Shown here: piece after piece, positions 15,833 to 23,355 of the stretch
Position numbering within the stretch: the first letter of the stretch is position 1
Layout of the letters: the number at the start of each line of letters is the position of its first letter
Origin: UBA4416 sp943362175
GTDB lineage: Bacteria > Bacteroidota > Bacteroidia > B-17B0 > Aurantibacillaceae
Reading direction: 5' to 3'
Length of the DNA stretch: 64,000 nt
Assembly: GCA_943362175.1 (NCBI GenBank)
Contig: CALRIU020000010.1
Span: 1-64,000, forward strand
Position numbers and translations under genes: made by a program
Notes under the pieces: generated by a model
What the model saw: only the letters and a program-made list of their open reading frames with translations
Databases searched by the model: none
Told to the model about the DNA's origin: nothing

Positions 15833-16246
15833 TTAATGTGATTGGCTGTTTATAAGTCCTTTGAAAAACTGGATGCCGCCAAAAATGATCGCTCCCCAAA
15901 ATATAGCTCCAATATCAGACATGGTTGCTATAATGCCGCCAACGCACCATAAGGCGCCATAGAGCATGTCTTTATTGGCTTGTTTCTTTCTCTCCTGGTC
16001 ATACACAGAATCCATATCCGGCTGAGTTTGAGCATTCCGGCTGGTGCCATTATTGATACCATTAATGGCATATGCTCCTGCATATTGTGTTTCAGCAAAG
16101 TCGGACAGCTTCAGTCCGCGTTTTTCAACTTCCTGTTGGGCTGCTTCCAGGGCTTCCGGCTGGTATAGGTCTCTTTTTACCGTTAAAATTTTTACAAGCG
16201 TTTCATTGCTGTTTCCTGCCATCACCGCTGCATAGTCTGTTGTCAT
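15833..16246 (-). CDS. uncharacterised 137-residue membrane protein in the Ter cluster
   Basis: Residues 1-55 are soluble and helical (MTTDYAAVMAGNSNETLVKIL...), with a stretch DLYQPEALEAAQQEVEKRGL that resembles the short helical repeat seen in several Bacteroidota membrane proteins in which parents and progeny of such repeats are common. Residues 60-90 are a polar linker. The C-terminal 45 residues hold two hydrophobic helices (LYGALWCVGGIIATM and AIFWGAIIFGGIQFF). No family name can be given with certainty. It lies 14 bases before a terD gene and 10 bases after a small secreted protein gene, all in one operon. It might anchor TerD or TelA proteins at the membrane. Confidence 0.65.
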   Translation of the reverse strand: MTTDYAAVMAGNSNETLVKILTVKRDLYQPEALEAAQQEVEKRGLKLSDFAETQYAGAYAINGINNGTSRNAQTQPDMDSVYDQERKKQANKDMLYGALWCVGGIIATMSDIGAIFWGAIIFGGIQFFKGLINSQSH

Positions 16247-16256
16247 GTAGGTTTAA

Positions 16257-16568
16257 TTAGCTTTTCTTTTTCTTTAAGTAAGCAATATGAAAATAGAAAG
16301 TTGATACGGCTGTATTGAAGCTCATGACTTCCCAGCCCTTATCCTGAAATTCCTTTACTTTTGCCAACAAAGGATTCATATTGAATTCGCTATTGCTTCC
16401 TTTGGGTAAGGAAACCTTTTCTGACAAAAATTCTTTTCCATCAATCGACATCGTAATAGAGCTTGATCCCGATAGCTCATAAGTAATCGTCATAAACTCA
16501 TACTTGTCCTGAGCGAAAGCGATATTGGCTGCAACTAAAAATGCAGCAATTAAAAGAAATTTTTTCAT
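16257..16568 (-). CDS. small secreted protein of unknown function in the Ter cluster
   Basis: The protein has 103 residues with a clear signal peptide (MKKFLLIAAFLVAANIAFAQ, cleavage after residue 20). The mature part of about 83 residues is predicted to be beta-rich (FMTITYELSGSSSITMSIDG) followed by a helix (LLAKVKEFQDKGWEVMSF) and a final strand ending in lysines. The pattern DKGWEVMSFNT recalls DUF4177-type small domains (a KGWEL/V motif), but the match is too short to claim. A periplasmic protein inside a cytosolic stress operon is unusual. It lies 8 bases after a terD gene. Confidence 0.7.
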   Translation of the reverse strand: MKKFLLIAAFLVAANIAFAQDKYEFMTITYELSGSSSITMSIDGKEFLSEKVSLPKGSNSEFNMNPLLAKVKEFQDKGWEVMSFNTAVSTFYFHIAYLKKKKS

Positions 16569-16576
16569 ACTGCGTC

Positions 16577-17128
16577 TTAGTTATACTTTTTCAGGTAATC
16601 TTCCAGTCCGCCTTTCATACCGGCGCCTACCGCTTCAAATTTCCACTGGCCTTCTTTTTTGTAGATGCGTCCGAACTCGATGGCTGTTTCCACAGAGAAA
16701 TCCTCGTCCAGCTCGTATTTTACCAGGACATTGTTTTGTTCATCTACCACGCGGATAAAAGAGTTGCGCACCTGTCCGAAATTTTGTTTTCTGTCAATAG
16801 CATCGTGAATGGTTACCACCACGCAGATTTCCTGTACAGCGGAGTTGATCTTCGACAGGTCCACCAGGATCGACTCGTCATCACCATCACCGTCACCGGT
16901 TAAGTTATCGCCTGTGTGCGTCACCGCACCGTCCGGTGATTTGGCATTATTATAGAATACGAAATAGTCATCACTTACCAGCTTGGAGTTTGCCCCTAAG
17001 ATAAACACCGACGCATCTAAGTCGAAGGCTGCGCCGGTAGAGCTGGCATTGGTATCCCAGCCTAAGCCGATGGTAAATTTCTGAGCATTTAAGTTCTCTC
17101 TTTGTCCTTTTTGTAAGTTAATTGCCAT
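16577..17128 (-). CDS. terD: TerD family stress protein (short class)
   Basis: The protein has 183 residues, the same length as the copy at 12220-12771 and clearly its closest relative in the window (shared segments such as KFTIGLGWDTN/KFTVGLGWDSN and MKGGL(E/Q)DYL at the end). Acidic calcium-site motifs are FDLDASVF and GDGDGDDESI. The first 11 bases of the gene overlap the end of the PRTase gene, so translation is probably coupled to it. The two near-identical TerD proteins sit in different transcription units, so one may have arisen by duplication of the other. Confidence 0.93.
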   Translation of the reverse strand: MAINLQKGQRENLNAQKFTIGLGWDTNASSTGAAFDLDASVFILGANSKLVSDDYFVFYNNAKSPDGAVTHTGDNLTGDGDGDDESILVDLSKINSAVQEICVVVTIHDAIDRKQNFGQVRNSFIRVVDEQNNVLVKYELDEDFSVETAIEFGRIYKKEGQWKFEAVGAGMKGGLEDYLKKYN

Positions 17129-17936
17129 AATTGATGTGTTTAATAATTTGACTTAAGTTGGTTTTATATTCGTCCATTAAATGGTAATTGTTGCCAATAG
17201 CGTAGTCTGTGATCTTTTCCAGGGTGTGCTTTGGTACGTCTAAAATAATAGAATTTATTGGATTTTTTTCATTTAAAATGAATTTTATCGTCCGCGTATT
17301 GATCTGCAGATCGCTGCGGTGTAGTAAGCTGCTGATCTCCGGAATTCCCTTCACATGGTAGTAGTTCAGGTAGTTTTCAAAGGTAGGGGAGATCTGCTGG
17401 TTGATGAGCTCTGCGAAATATACGAACATGAAATTTCCTTCAATGTTATTTTGTTGCAGGATCTTGCGGATCACCAGCTCGTGGCTCCCCGTGATCTTAA
17501 TATCATCCAGGAAAATGCATAAGCGGTTGGTGAGAAAACGGGTGTCCACATGATAGGTATCGGTGGAGATCAGGTTCAAACGCTCCTCGAAATTCAGGTT
17601 GCCGTAATCTTCGCTGTAGGTTTTATAGCGGTGGATCTTCGATTCCAGCAGGGCCTTTTTATCCTGTAAGTGCAGAAATTTATTGACCTCCGTTTTAAAG
17701 CGCTGCGACAAATAATAGGAAGCTGTGGGAATATAATTAAACGGGCTTGGCAGGAATACAATATCGTGATGCTGGAGCAGCAGGTTACCGTATTGCTTTA
17801 AAAAGCCTTCTGCCAGCGCTTTTCCGAAGCGCGAGGTGGCGTCGGGATCGCCGAACTTGAACTTGCTGTAGTCGGCCGGATCGAAGCTGAGTTGGGTATC
17901 ATCTTCGATGTGATGCAGGGAATAGTGATGATACAT
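17118..17936 (-). CDS. phosphoribosyltransferase-like protein of the Ter biosynthetic module
   Basis: The protein has 272 residues. A PRPP-binding-type motif is visible: CIFLDDIKITGSHE (140-153), comparable to the VDDxxxTG loop of type I phosphoribosyltransferases; the upstream segment DIVFLPSPFNYIPTASYYLS (58-77) fits the preceding strand and helix. PRTases transfer a ribose-5-phosphate group to a base or similar acceptor. In Ter systems, PRTase, HAD and ATP-grasp genes are known to occur together and have been proposed to make a nucleoside-like compound. Here the HAD gene is directly adjacent (no intergenic base), but no ATP-grasp gene is present in the window. The C-terminal half (160-272) is unassigned. 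Confidence 0.75.
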   Translation of the reverse strand: MYHHYSLHHIEDDTQLSFDPADYSKFKFGDPDATSRFGKALAEGFLKQYGNLLLQHHDIVFLPSPFNYIPTASYYLSQRFKTEVNKFLHLQDKKALLESKIHRYKTYSEDYGNLNFEERLNLISTDTYHVDTRFLTNRLCIFLDDIKITGSHELVIRKILQQNNIEGNFMFVYFAELINQQISPTFENYLNYYHVKGIPEISSLLHRSDLQINTRTIKFILNEKNPINSIILDVPKHTLEKITDYAIGNNYHLMDEYKTNLSQIIKHINYGN

Positions 17937-18632
17937 TTAGTATTGGATCGTTAAGCTCAGTAATGAGACCTGGTTTGAATTGATGAGCGCGCTTTGCATG
18001 CCCTGAAGCTGCGCGCCTTTGAAATCGGCATGTTCATTGTCGCCGATGTGTAAAATGGCATTGGGCTCGAGCGTGTTAAACCGCTGGATATGATCGAACA
18101 CATGCCGGTAAGCTTCTTTCGAAGGCTTGGAGAACATAATTTCGTCCGAGTAGATCTGGAATTTCAGCAGCGGTGCTATTTCCAGCTTGTCGAGTAATTT
18201 CTTTAAGGTCACCCCTTTGATGAATCCCGTATTGCTCAGGAGGCTCAGCGTGATGCCCTGTCTAGTTAAGGCGGTTAGGTAGTCGATCAGCTTTTCCTCG
18301 TATAATACCGGGTGGAACTGAAAGAACAGCTCTTCCATCGTTTGATAATAATCCTCCAGCATGGCAGGTGTGATGGTTTTCACATGCACATCCAGGTCGG
18401 AAAGGATGATGAGCACCATCTCGTCGGCATCGATGTTTTTGCCGCTGGCTTCGTTGATGGCATTAAAACGAAGATCCCACACCCTGATCCGGGCCGTAAT
18501 CGCCTCAACAGGATGTGGGATCTGAAAGTAAGACTTTAATAATTCGTCGCGTTTCTGCTTAAAAACAGGATTCGATTTGATGAGAGTTAACCATAAATCA
18601 AAGGAAACGTGACGAACATTAAAAAAGTTCAT
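17937..18632 (-). CDS. HAD-superfamily hydrolase of the Ter module
   Basis: The protein has 231 residues. All four HAD motifs are present: motif I FDLWLTL (nucleophile Asp12, with Trp in place of the second Asp), motif II LLSNTGF, motif III Lys in MFSKPSKEAY, and motif IV IGDNEHADFKGA. A helical cap lies between motifs I and II. The Trp at the acid/base position is seen in other HAD proteins with a FDxW motif and could mean a phosphatase with altered chemistry. The gene joins the PRTase gene without any gap and follows a terD gene with no gap, so translational coupling on both sides is likely. It probably dephosphorylates the PRTase product; that is inference from the known Ter association. 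Confidence 0.82.
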   Translation of the reverse strand: MNFFNVRHVSFDLWLTLIKSNPVFKQKRDELLKSYFQIPHPVEAITARIRVWDLRFNAINEASGKNIDADEMVLIILSDLDVHVKTITPAMLEDYYQTMEELFFQFHPVLYEEKLIDYLTALTRQGITLSLLSNTGFIKGVTLKKLLDKLEIAPLLKFQIYSDEIMFSKPSKEAYRHVFDHIQRFNTLEPNAILHIGDNEHADFKGAQLQGMQSALINSNQVSLLSLTIQY

Positions 18633-19295
18633 CTATAAGTATGATTTTACGATCCGGTGAATGGTTTGTCCTAAGAACACGTCTTCTGTAGGATCACCGA
18701 TGGCGTTGAATTTCCACTCGTTGTCTTTTTTGTATAATTTACCCATGATCAGGGCTTTCTTGCCTGCGTATTGTCCTTCTGCAGACACGTTGTAGTCGGC
18801 AAACACCTCTTTTACTTTGGTTGGTGTTCCTTCGTACATACGGATTTTTGCGTAAGGGATCATGGAGAAATCTTCCTGGCCGACGTTGTTCAGGAAAAAG
18901 AAGATCTGGGAAATATTCGGCTCAACAGCCGTTAAGTTTACAGTGATAACCTCGTTGTCCAGTCCGTCATCTCCGCCGCTGTCACCCGCGCGGTCATCGC
19001 CGGAGTGCCTTAAGGCATTGTTGCGTGATAATAACTTTCCGGGAGGCAATCCGAATTTCGCTAAGAAATCAGGCTTGTAATCCGGAGAATATAAATGGTC
19101 GGATACCTGTCCGGCCGAATCGATCATCACGCAGCTCAGGTCAAGATCCACCTGGGTTACGGATTTTCCGAAGCCCAGGAATCCGCCTTTTTTCTCGATA
19201 GCGCCCCAGTTTACGCCCACACAGAACTCTGTTAATGTGGCACCGCCTGATTTTCTTAAATCAATTCTTTGCCCTTTCTGTAAGTTAATTGCCAT
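18633..19295 (-). CDS. terD: TerD family stress protein (long class)
   Basis: The protein has 220 residues, the longest TerD here. It shares the long-class features with the 15210-15818 gene: FCVGVNWGAIEKKG near the N-terminus, QVDLDLSC as first acidic motif, and GDDRAGDSGGDDGLDNEVI as second. About 18 extra residues lie between the two acidic motifs (PDYKPDFLAKFGLPPGKLL), which would form an enlarged loop. The C-terminal GKLYKKDNEWKFNAIGDPT is conserved. The gene ends immediately before the HAD gene and starts 45 bases after the first TerD gene of the cluster. Confidence 0.92.
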   Translation of the reverse strand: MAINLQKGQRIDLRKSGGATLTEFCVGVNWGAIEKKGGFLGFGKSVTQVDLDLSCVMIDSAGQVSDHLYSPDYKPDFLAKFGLPPGKLLSRNNALRHSGDDRAGDSGGDDGLDNEVITVNLTAVEPNISQIFFFLNNVGQEDFSMIPYAKIRMYEGTPTKVKEVFADYNVSAEGQYAGKKALIMGKLYKKDNEWKFNAIGDPTEDVFLGQTIHRIVKSYL

Positions 19296-19340
19296 AATGT
19301 AATTGTTTAGGTTTAGATGTTATGATGTTGATTTGTAAAA

Positions 19341-19916
19341 TTATTTAATGATATCGCCTGTAAAGTATTTGCTCACAAAGAAAGAGAGGTCTTCCTTGTA
19401 GCCAATACCGCTGGCTTCAAATTTCCAGGCTCCGGCACGCTTGTACAGCCTTCCGAACTCAACCGCCGTTTCTACGGAGAAGTCCTCGCCGAGCTCGTAT
19501 TTCGCGATCTCTGTATTATTGCTGTCGTCTACAATGCGGATGTAGGAGTTGCGTACCTGTCCGAAATTTTGTTTCCTTTTTTCAGATTCGTGGATCGTTA
19601 CCACAAATAAGATCTCTTCAATATCAGGGTTTACCACTGACAAATCCACCTGGATCGTTTCGTCGTCGCCATCTGCGCTGTTGCCGCCGGTAGGATCATC
19701 GCCCGTGTGGTGCAGGGCTTTGTCGGGGGAATCGGTATTGCCATAGAATACAAAGTACTCGTCGGCCGGAATTAATTTTTTTGCATTCAACATAAATGCC
19801 GACGCATCGAGGTCAAAATCGTTTCCGGTTCCTTCATTTGGGTTCCAACCTAAACCCACACTCATTTTAGTAAGGCCAATATCTATCTTTTGGCCTTTTT
19901 GTAAATTAATTGCCAT
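19341..19916 (-). CDS. terD: TerD family stress protein (short class), first gene of the upstream Ter unit
   Basis: The protein has 191 residues. It has the short-class acidic motifs FDLDASAF and a second motif GDDPTGGNSADGDDETI that carries a four-residue insertion compared with the other two short copies. The C-terminus is extended by about eight residues (FVSKYFTGDIIK). It is the most upstream gene of the Ter cluster, preceded by a 355-base gap to pheT, so its promoter must lie there; only partial -7-like sequences are visible. It is the most diverged short-class TerD in the window, which may mean a distinct partner. Confidence 0.92.
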   Translation of the reverse strand: MAINLQKGQKIDIGLTKMSVGLGWNPNEGTGNDFDLDASAFMLNAKKLIPADEYFVFYGNTDSPDKALHHTGDDPTGGNSADGDDETIQVDLSVVNPDIEEILFVVTIHESEKRKQNFGQVRNSYIRIVDDSNNTEIAKYELGEDFSVETAVEFGRLYKRAGAWKFEASGIGYKEDLSFFVSKYFTGDIIK

Positions 19917-20271
19917 AATTCAAAAAAATAGGATTGAGTTAAAAATAATAATAATTTGAAACAAAAGCTGTTTTTGTTTAAAAAATATACCAGGGCAGAC
20001 TTAACGATCACCTAAGCTAAACTTCAGATGGAATTAACCACCGGAACGGTTGCCTGTAGCGTTTTGCGATGAGTCTTCCGGGTTTATCCGAATTCAACAA
20101 AAAAGCATTCGCCCCGAAAGTAGATGGAATTTTCAGAAGAACAGAATGGAATGTTTATGTGTGTATCTCGAATTACCAACCGCATGGGTTTATCGAGTAT
20201 CTGATACTTCATCCCCTAATGCCGGCAGGTCTTTAAAATCTGTCAGCATGAGAAGGAACACCGGCAAGAAT
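19917..20271. other. 355-base gap upstream of the Ter cluster
   Basis: No gene is supported. A 76-codon plus-strand frame (20050-20280) has no protein-like pattern and runs into the end of pheT. The part next to terD is AT-rich on the minus strand (19917-19995) with TATTTTTA- and TATATTTT-like 7-of-8 matches to the -7 consensus, but no correctly spaced TTTG, so the upstream Ter promoter cannot be placed with confidence. Confidence 0.5.
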
Positions 20272-22692
20272 TTAGCGTAAGGTAGCGCCCATTTTCTCCG
20301 TGTAATTTTTGATGAGCTTTTGCATCACCGTATCGATCTGCTTATCGTTGAGCGTTGCTTCCTCATCCTGGAGCGTAAAGCTCAGGGCGTAGGATTTTTT
20401 GCCGGCTTCCAGCTTGTCGCCCATGTAGATGTCGAACAGGTTCACGGCTTTCAGAAGCTTGCGCTCTGTTGAGAAAGCCAGCTCTTCCAGCTCCCGGTAG
20501 CTTGTCTTTTTATCGATCAGCAAAGCCAGGTCGCGGCGTACAGAAGGGAATTTAGGGATCTCTGTAAATTCCAGCTTTGTTTTTCCAAGCAGCGACAATA
20601 CATGGTCCCAGTTGAAATCCGCAAAAAACACCTCTGCATTCACATCCATTTTTTTACAGATGGCCTTATCTACCAGGCCGAGGCTCACCAGGTGCTTGTT
20701 CTTATGTGCAAAGGACAAGCCGTAGCTGTAGTGTTCATCGCTCAGCTCTGTTGTTTTAAACGTGATGGAGAGTTTGTTCAAGACCGCCTCCACGCAGCCT
20801 TTCAGGAAGGCGAAATCCACTTTCTCATTTTTACCGAAAGGATTTTCAGCATACTTGCGGCCGGTGATGAAGAGGGCCAGGTGTTTAGACTCGCTGTATT
20901 TAAAGTCAGCATCTACGGTTTGATAGGTCTTTCCGAACTCGAATAATTTTAAATCGGTCTGCTTGCGGTTGATATTGTAGGCCAGCGACTCCAGGCCGCC
21001 ATACAGCATGCTGTGGCGCATCACGTTCAGATCGGAGCTTAGCGGGTTCAGCACTTTTACCAAAGGCGTGCTTTCCGCATAATACGATTCTTTGGTCAGG
21101 GATAATCCCATCATTTCATGGAAGCCGAACCCTGCCAGCAGGTTGGCGCTTGTATTCTCGGCGGCTGTCGCTTTTTCCCTGTCGGCGAAGTTGGCGCTGA
21201 ATTTAATCTGTGTGCTTTCCTCCACGTTGTTGTATCCGTAGATGCGCATCACTTCCTCAACCACGTCGGCCTCGCGCGTCACATCGGTTTTGTAGCGCGG
21301 CACGGATAATAATAAGCCGTCGTTGCCTTCCTGCTCGATTGTAATCCCTAAGGAAAGAATGATATGCTTGATAATACCGCGGTCAATATCTTTACCGATC
21401 AATTCCTGGCAATTGGTATAAGAGAAAGCCACTTTGAAGGGCTCCAGCTTTTCGGGATAGAGGTCCACGAGGTCCATGCTCATCACACCGCCGGCCAGTT
21501 CAAAGATCAGGTGAGCTGCGCGTTTCAGGGCTGTCACCGTCATTTCAGGATCAGTGCCGCGCTCGAAGCGGAAGCTGCTGTCGGTTTTCAATCCGTGCTG
21601 CTTGCCCGAACGCCTGATGAAGCCCGGATCGAAATAAGCCGCCTCTAAAAAGATAGCCGTTGTTTTATCCGATACGCCGCTGTCTTCCCCGCCAAACACG
21701 CCGGCCAGGCACATCGGCTCCGATTCGTTACAGATCATGAGGTCGTTGGCAAAGAGCTTACGCTCCACACCATCCAGGGTTTTGAAGGTTTGGTTTTCCA
21801 ATCCTGTTTTCACGATGATGGTATTGCCTTTTATTTTGTCGAGATCGAAGGCATGCAAAGGCTGCCCCAGGTCGTGCAGCACGAAGTTGGTAATGTCCAC
21901 AATGTTATTGATTGGGCGCAGGCCAATGGCCAGCAGGTAATTTTTCAGCCAGTCGGGTGAGGGTTGTACGGTAATGCCCGAGATCACCAGGCCGCTGTAG
22001 CGCTTGCAGGCTTCCGGGGTTTCGATGCTTACCGTTACGGTATTCACATGGCTGGCTTCCGGCAATCCGTAGATGCCCCGGGGCTCTGCTTTAAAAGCAG
22101 TTGTACTGTTTTTAGTATTGAGGATGGCTTGCAGATCGCGCGCCACGCCATAATGCGAAGCGGCATCCGCGCGGTTGGGCGTGAGGCCAATTTCGAATAC
22201 GGTGTCTTTTTCTAATTGGAAGAACTCCGCTGCCGGCATGCCGGGAGTCGCGCTCTCCGGCAGGATCATAATGCCGTCGTGCCCTGTACCGAGGCCGATC
22301 TCATCTTCCGCGCAGATCATCCCTTCGCTCACCGCACCGCGGATCTTTGATTTTTTGATCTCAAAAGGCTCACCGGTCATTGGGTATAATTTCGCGCCCA
22401 CCGTGGCTACCAGTACTTTTTGCCCGGCTGCCACATTCGGCGCGCCGCACACAATGCTCAGCCATTCCGGTTTTCCAATGTTTACTTTGGTGAGGCTTAA
22501 CTTATCGGCATCCGGGTGTTTTTCTTTCTCCATCACTTCACCGATCACAATGCCCTGCAGGCCGCCTTTGATGCTCTCGAAGCTTTCCATGCCTTCTACT
22601 TCAAGGCCGGAGCTGGTCAGGTATTCGGAAATCTGTTCGGGATTAAGGTCTGTTTTGATCAGGGTGTTCAGCCAGTTGTAAGATATTTTCAT
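20272..22692 (-). CDS. pheT: phenylalanyl-tRNA synthetase beta subunit
   Basis: The protein has 806 residues, normal for the bacterial beta chain. It pairs with PheS (not in the window) to charge tRNA-Phe. Domains follow the usual order: N-terminal segment MKISYNWLNTLI, the EMAP/OB tRNA-binding domain (about residues 44-155, with KHPDADKLSLTKV), the B3/4 editing domain (about 215-385), B5 (about 400-475, with RYKTDVTREADVVEEV after it), the catalytic-like core (about 480-690), and the C-terminal ferredoxin-fold anticodon-binding domain (FPSVRRDLALLIDK to the end). Nothing is missing. It lies between a toxin-antitoxin pair upstream and the Ter cluster downstream; no functional link with either is implied. 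Confidence 0.97.
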   Translation of the reverse strand: MKISYNWLNTLIKTDLNPEQISEYLTSSGLEVEGMESFESIKGGLQGIVIGEVMEKEKHPDADKLSLTKVNIGKPEWLSIVCGAPNVAAGQKVLVATVGAKLYPMTGEPFEIKKSKIRGAVSEGMICAEDEIGLGTGHDGIMILPESATPGMPAAEFFQLEKDTVFEIGLTPNRADAASHYGVARDLQAILNTKNSTTAFKAEPRGIYGLPEASHVNTVTVSIETPEACKRYSGLVISGITVQPSPDWLKNYLLAIGLRPINNIVDITNFVLHDLGQPLHAFDLDKIKGNTIIVKTGLENQTFKTLDGVERKLFANDLMICNESEPMCLAGVFGGEDSGVSDKTTAIFLEAAYFDPGFIRRSGKQHGLKTDSSFRFERGTDPEMTVTALKRAAHLIFELAGGVMSMDLVDLYPEKLEPFKVAFSYTNCQELIGKDIDRGIIKHIILSLGITIEQEGNDGLLLSVPRYKTDVTREADVVEEVMRIYGYNNVEESTQIKFSANFADREKATAAENTSANLLAGFGFHEMMGLSLTKESYYAESTPLVKVLNPLSSDLNVMRHSMLYGGLESLAYNINRKQTDLKLFEFGKTYQTVDADFKYSESKHLALFITGRKYAENPFGKNEKVDFAFLKGCVEAVLNKLSITFKTTELSDEHYSYGLSFAHKNKHLVSLGLVDKAICKKMDVNAEVFFADFNWDHVLSLLGKTKLEFTEIPKFPSVRRDLALLIDKKTSYRELEELAFSTERKLLKAVNLFDIYMGDKLEAGKKSYALSFTLQDEEATLNDKQIDTVMQKLIKNYTEKMGATLR

Positions 22693-22727
22693 GTAATATT
22701 ATTGAGATTATGTCGTGTTTGTAGAGA

Positions 22728-23036
22728 TTAATAATTCATTGGTTCCCGGCTTGTATGACGGATTCGAAGGATGTGTATTTCTTTTTCTGTTATCCTGTAA
22801 GAAACCCTGTAATTAAAGACCAAAGCGGCCTTAAACGTTCCGTCATTATCTTTTTTGAATCTGTCGGGAGGGTAGTTATTGTATTCCAATGTCAAAGCCT
22901 CTATCATATCCAGTAAGGCGTTTCCAACAATGTTGACAGCGTCAGGCGCTTCTTCGCTCAGGTACTCTAAAATTTGATAATATTGTTCAGTAGCATTTTT
23001 TGACCAGGCAATTATTTTTATTTTCTTTTTAGCCAT
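22728..23036 (-). CDS. ParE/RelE-type toxin
   Basis: The protein has 102 residues. The small alpha/beta fold of RelE/ParE toxins is visible: WSKNATEQYYQILEYLSE helix region, then a central VFNYRVSYRITEKEIHILRIRHTSR beta-sheet with a C-terminal basic/His motif. Such toxins act on ribosome-bound mRNA (RelE) or gyrase (ParE); the alternating helix pair and the lack of a clear RelE catalytic set make ParE-like more likely, but this cannot be settled by eye. The gene overlaps the antitoxin gene by 19 bases, the usual antitoxin-first arrangement. The pair sits between pheT and the tsaC promoter region. Confidence 0.8.
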   Translation of the reverse strand: MAKKKIKIIAWSKNATEQYYQILEYLSEEAPDAVNIVGNALLDMIEALTLEYNNYPPDRFKKDNDGTFKAALVFNYRVSYRITEKEIHILRIRHTSREPMNY

Positions 23037-23260
23037 TTTTTACTCTGTTTTACAACATCCTTATGAGAAACCATTTCTCCGGTTTCTATTTGCTTCAGAG
23101 AGGCATTTAATTCATCATTATATTGATCGACGGTAATACGCTTTTCTTTTTTATCGATCTGCAAAATATTTTTTACCATTTCCAATAGTATCTCTTGTTG
23201 CCTAAAAGTCAATAAAGGTAAATAGGTATCTAGCTGCTTTTTTACTTGTGTTGAAGTCAT
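23018..23260 (-). CDS. antitoxin partner of the ParE/RelE-type toxin
   Basis: The protein has 80 residues and is acidic to neutral with a basic C-terminus (KKWLKRK). The N-terminal half is helical (LPLLTFRQQEILLEMVKNIL). A second helical part holds YNDELNASLKQIETGEMVSHKDV, a pattern common in Bacteroidota antitoxins of ParE pairs (ELNxxxxxIExGExxxHxxV). The C-terminal helix probably wraps the toxin. It is the upstream gene of the pair and overlaps the toxin start. A perfect -7 element (TAAATTTG on the minus strand, 23285-23292) lies 25 bases upstream. Confidence 0.78.
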   Translation of the reverse strand: MTSTQVKKQLDTYLPLLTFRQQEILLEMVKNILQIDKKEKRITVDQYNDELNASLKQIETGEMVSHKDVVKQSKKWLKRK

Positions 23261-23284
23261 TTGTTATAGTTAATTCAATCCAAA

Positions 23285-23292
23285 CAAATTTA
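23285..23292 (-). promoter_or_regulatory. -7 promoter element of the toxin-antitoxin operon
   Basis: The minus strand reads TAAATTTG, an exact TAnnTTTG match, 24 bases before the antitoxin start codon. No TTG at the standard distance was found, so the -33 part is missing or weak. The opposite-strand tsaC promoter lies about 50 bases away. Confidence 0.5.
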
Positions 23293-23333
23293 CAAAATTA
23301 TGTTTTAATTGTAGATTAAAGTATATTATAAAC

Positions 23334-23351
23334 TCACTTTGAGTACATTTG
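23334..23351 (+). promoter_or_regulatory. -7 promoter element(s) of tsaC
   Basis: TACATTTG (23344-23351) matches the -7 consensus exactly but ends only 4 bases before the GTG start codon, which would give a leaderless transcript. A second near match, TCACTTTG (23334-23341), has a TTG 22 bases upstream (23309-23311) and would give a short leader. Either could be used. Confidence 0.45.
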
Positions 23352-23355
23352 CAGC

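Noticed and set aside
3234..19916. Idea that the Ter cluster is a prophage or integrative element
   Set aside because: No integrase, transposase, tRNA target or attachment repeat was seen at its edges, and the flanking genes are ordinary chromosomal genes. Base composition by eye does not change at the borders.
20050..20280. Plus-strand frame of 76 codons upstream of the Ter cluster
   Set aside because: No motif, no promoter, and it runs into the end of pheT on the other strand.
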